Source of the DNA: Holophagales bacterium
GTDB taxonomy: Bacteria > Acidobacteriota > Thermoanaerobaculia > UBA5066
Reading direction: 5' to 3'
DNA: 64,000 bases
Assembly: GCA_016716705.1 (NCBI GenBank)
Contig: JADJVF010000037.1
Span: 62,001 to 126,000 of the forward strand
A model generated the notes under the pieces. That model searched no databases and was not told the DNA's origin. It saw only the letters and a list, made by a program, of their open reading frames with translations. This document shows, piece by piece, positions 63,801 to 64,000 of the stretch (position 1 is the first letter of the stretch; every line of letters starts with the position of its first letter). The position numbers and the translations under genes are program-made.

Positions 63801-64000
63801 GACGGCGTCGCGGGCCGCGATGTTGGCCGTCTCCAGGGGCAGCGTGCTTGGGCCCTCGCCTTGCGCACGGCTCCGGAGCGGAGAGAGGAGAACGAGGTCG
63901 TCGCCCGATCGCCGGGCGAGGACGACCTCGCCGGTGCGCGTCGCGACGGGCTCGCGGCGCAGGTATCTCCAGAGGCTCGTCCTGGCGTCGTCCACCACGA
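60804..64000 (-). CDS. Multi-PAS/GAF sensor histidine kinase, 5' part beyond window
   Basis: At least 1064 residues; the frame stays open to the right edge, so the true start is outside. Visible order: the end of a periplasmic sensor (YVDYRGQRVLAAVRYLRGPGW), a helix, PAS (VRDAVVWIRPADGRIVEAN), GAF (about residues 285-440 of the visible part), three more PAS domains (ENPAPMWVFDVETLRFLDV, MVGAIFGDVHGNILAAN, SPAPIVTLDRDGTVTSWN), HisKA (FAYSISHDLRAPLRAIDGFS) and HATPase (LLSNAVKFTSTRP, VSDNGVGFDMRY, GTGVGLALVE). The sensor part is paralogous to those at 34325 and 49388. It heads a kinase-receiver-GGDEF/EAL operon. Confidence 0.93.
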   Translation of the reverse strand, partial: VVDDARTSLWRYLRREPVATRTGEVVLARRSGDDLVLLSPLRSRAQGEGPSTLPLETANIAARDAVEGREGDGEYVDYRGQRVLAAVRYLRGPGWGLVVKVDVDEALSGIVRERAWAGATLLCVVLALVALVRATRGRERLRASEEQRLRDERHRSVLQQVRDAVVWIRPADGRIVEANRAAEGLWGYSRNELLGLTTFDLRPPEDAGAARAQLEKARSEGALFRTRYRRRDGTVIAVEVSSRAVVLGDEELLVSVVRDVSESDAALARVLLLNRIHRVISAVDQAFVEVRDRSGVLRRTCEELVADGEFTAAWFGAPDDKGFLAAEASAGRVEGFFEEVPIPLEAASAERSPAATAFVEDRTVVAEDWGIDSRLAQLREAGRRRGYRSSAAFPVRCGGTVRGVLFLCASEPGVFLPEAVVLLEELARDLGLALDLVDAEERQSRAEASLAESEERYRKLFEENPAPMWVFDVETLRFLDVNEAATQLYGYSKEELLARTLRDIRPPEDVPIVEADVRAVRKGIRTSGPWRHLRKDGRKLLVEIVTYDVVFDGRAARLTLANDITERAKAEEKIRAFFDSGMVGAIFGDVHGNILAANDEFLRIVGYDREDLDRGRLRWDAITPPEWLPLDTERIAEAKARGICTPYEKEYVRKDGTRVPVLVGYALVGEKREESVAFILEQTDRKEAEARLAAATRLLEAIVTGSPAPIVTLDRDGTVTSWNPAAEEVFGWSAEEVIGRFPPVAPPKAEAEIRAILAEVLSGTPVTGREVRPERKDGTAIDVSIAAAPLTDAEGAVTSAVAVLADVSARVRAEDEVRRLNAELEERVARRTEELLAKSKELESFAYSISHDLRAPLRAIDGFSRMIEEEQAARLDEEGRRLLGVVRFNARRMAQLIDDLLVFSRAGRQDLRRSRVETGELVRSVLAEVLPEAEREVSEVIVGDLPPAQADPALLRQVFVNLLSNAVKFTSTRPRRRLEVSGRRETGRVIYEVSDNGVGFDMRYAGKLFGVFQRLHGREFEGTGVGLALVERIVARHGGSVGARGEVDHGATFTISLPDEGRSK

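Overview
This is about 64 kb of a GC-rich (roughly 70 %) bacterial chromosome. GC-rich third positions create long antisense shadow frames opposite nearly every real gene. The housekeeping content (infC-rpmI-rplT-pheS-pheT with thrS, UbiX, an AddAB-type nuclease pair, a full Pst/Pho locus, a selenocysteine tRNA and many soluble and membrane histidine kinases) fits a free-living, metabolically flexible soil or sediment bacterium. Acidobacteriota or a deltaproteobacterial-type lineage is my best guess, held with low confidence because no marker here settles it.

Layout. 1-4443 (minus): pheT (cut by the window edge), pheS, rplT, rpmI, infC with an AUU start, and thrS, followed by two tRNA-Val genes (CAC, GAC). 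4831-13668: mixed functions, namely rpe, a glycosyltransferase with a flippase-like membrane protein, pyrE coupled to an NtrC-type regulator, a D-Ala-D-Ala dipeptidase, a GAF/PP2C phosphatase, a secreted hypothetical protein, tRNA-Sec, a small hypothetical protein and UbiX. 13706-20094: an AddB-like Fe-S nuclease and an AddA-like helicase-nuclease, overlapping by 4 nt. 20108-30193: the phosphate locus, phoU-phoR-phoB-pstB-pstA-pstC-pstS on minus and a phosphate-type porin on plus, with a three-unit Pho box between them. 30299-34303: a hydrolase, a ceramide-glucosyltransferase-like enzyme, a PHP hydrolase and a family 1 glycosidase. 34325-38990: two large histidine kinases. 39086-46604: an arsenic/organoarsenical island (thioredoxin-like protein, ArsP-type permease, ArsF-like, ArsG-like, ArsR, ArsM, ACR3, ArsC and a second permease) with three promoters that carry the same ArsR-like operator. 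46654-48432: a radical SAM/SPASM protein and a ferritin-like protein. 48474-64000: a signalling block with a diguanylate cyclase, a hybrid kinase, response regulators, a GGDEF/EAL protein and a large multi-PAS kinase that runs off the window.

The most striking object is 53515-58301. A Cu(I)-type P1B ATPase runs in one open frame into an ethylene-receptor-like three-helix copper domain (Cys-x3-His), PAS domains, a histidine kinase core and a receiver. In plants a copper ATPase supplies the ethylene receptor with its copper, so this could be a natural one-protein version of that partnership.

Caution on quality: at least a dozen otherwise intact genes (pheS, phoB, pstB, pstA, the porin, arsF, acr3, the radical SAM gene, the phosphatase, a kinase, a receiver and the ATPase N-terminus) are broken by single-base frameshifts, mostly in G/C runs. 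This looks like residual sequencing or assembly indels rather than decay. Coordinates for those genes span the whole inferred locus.
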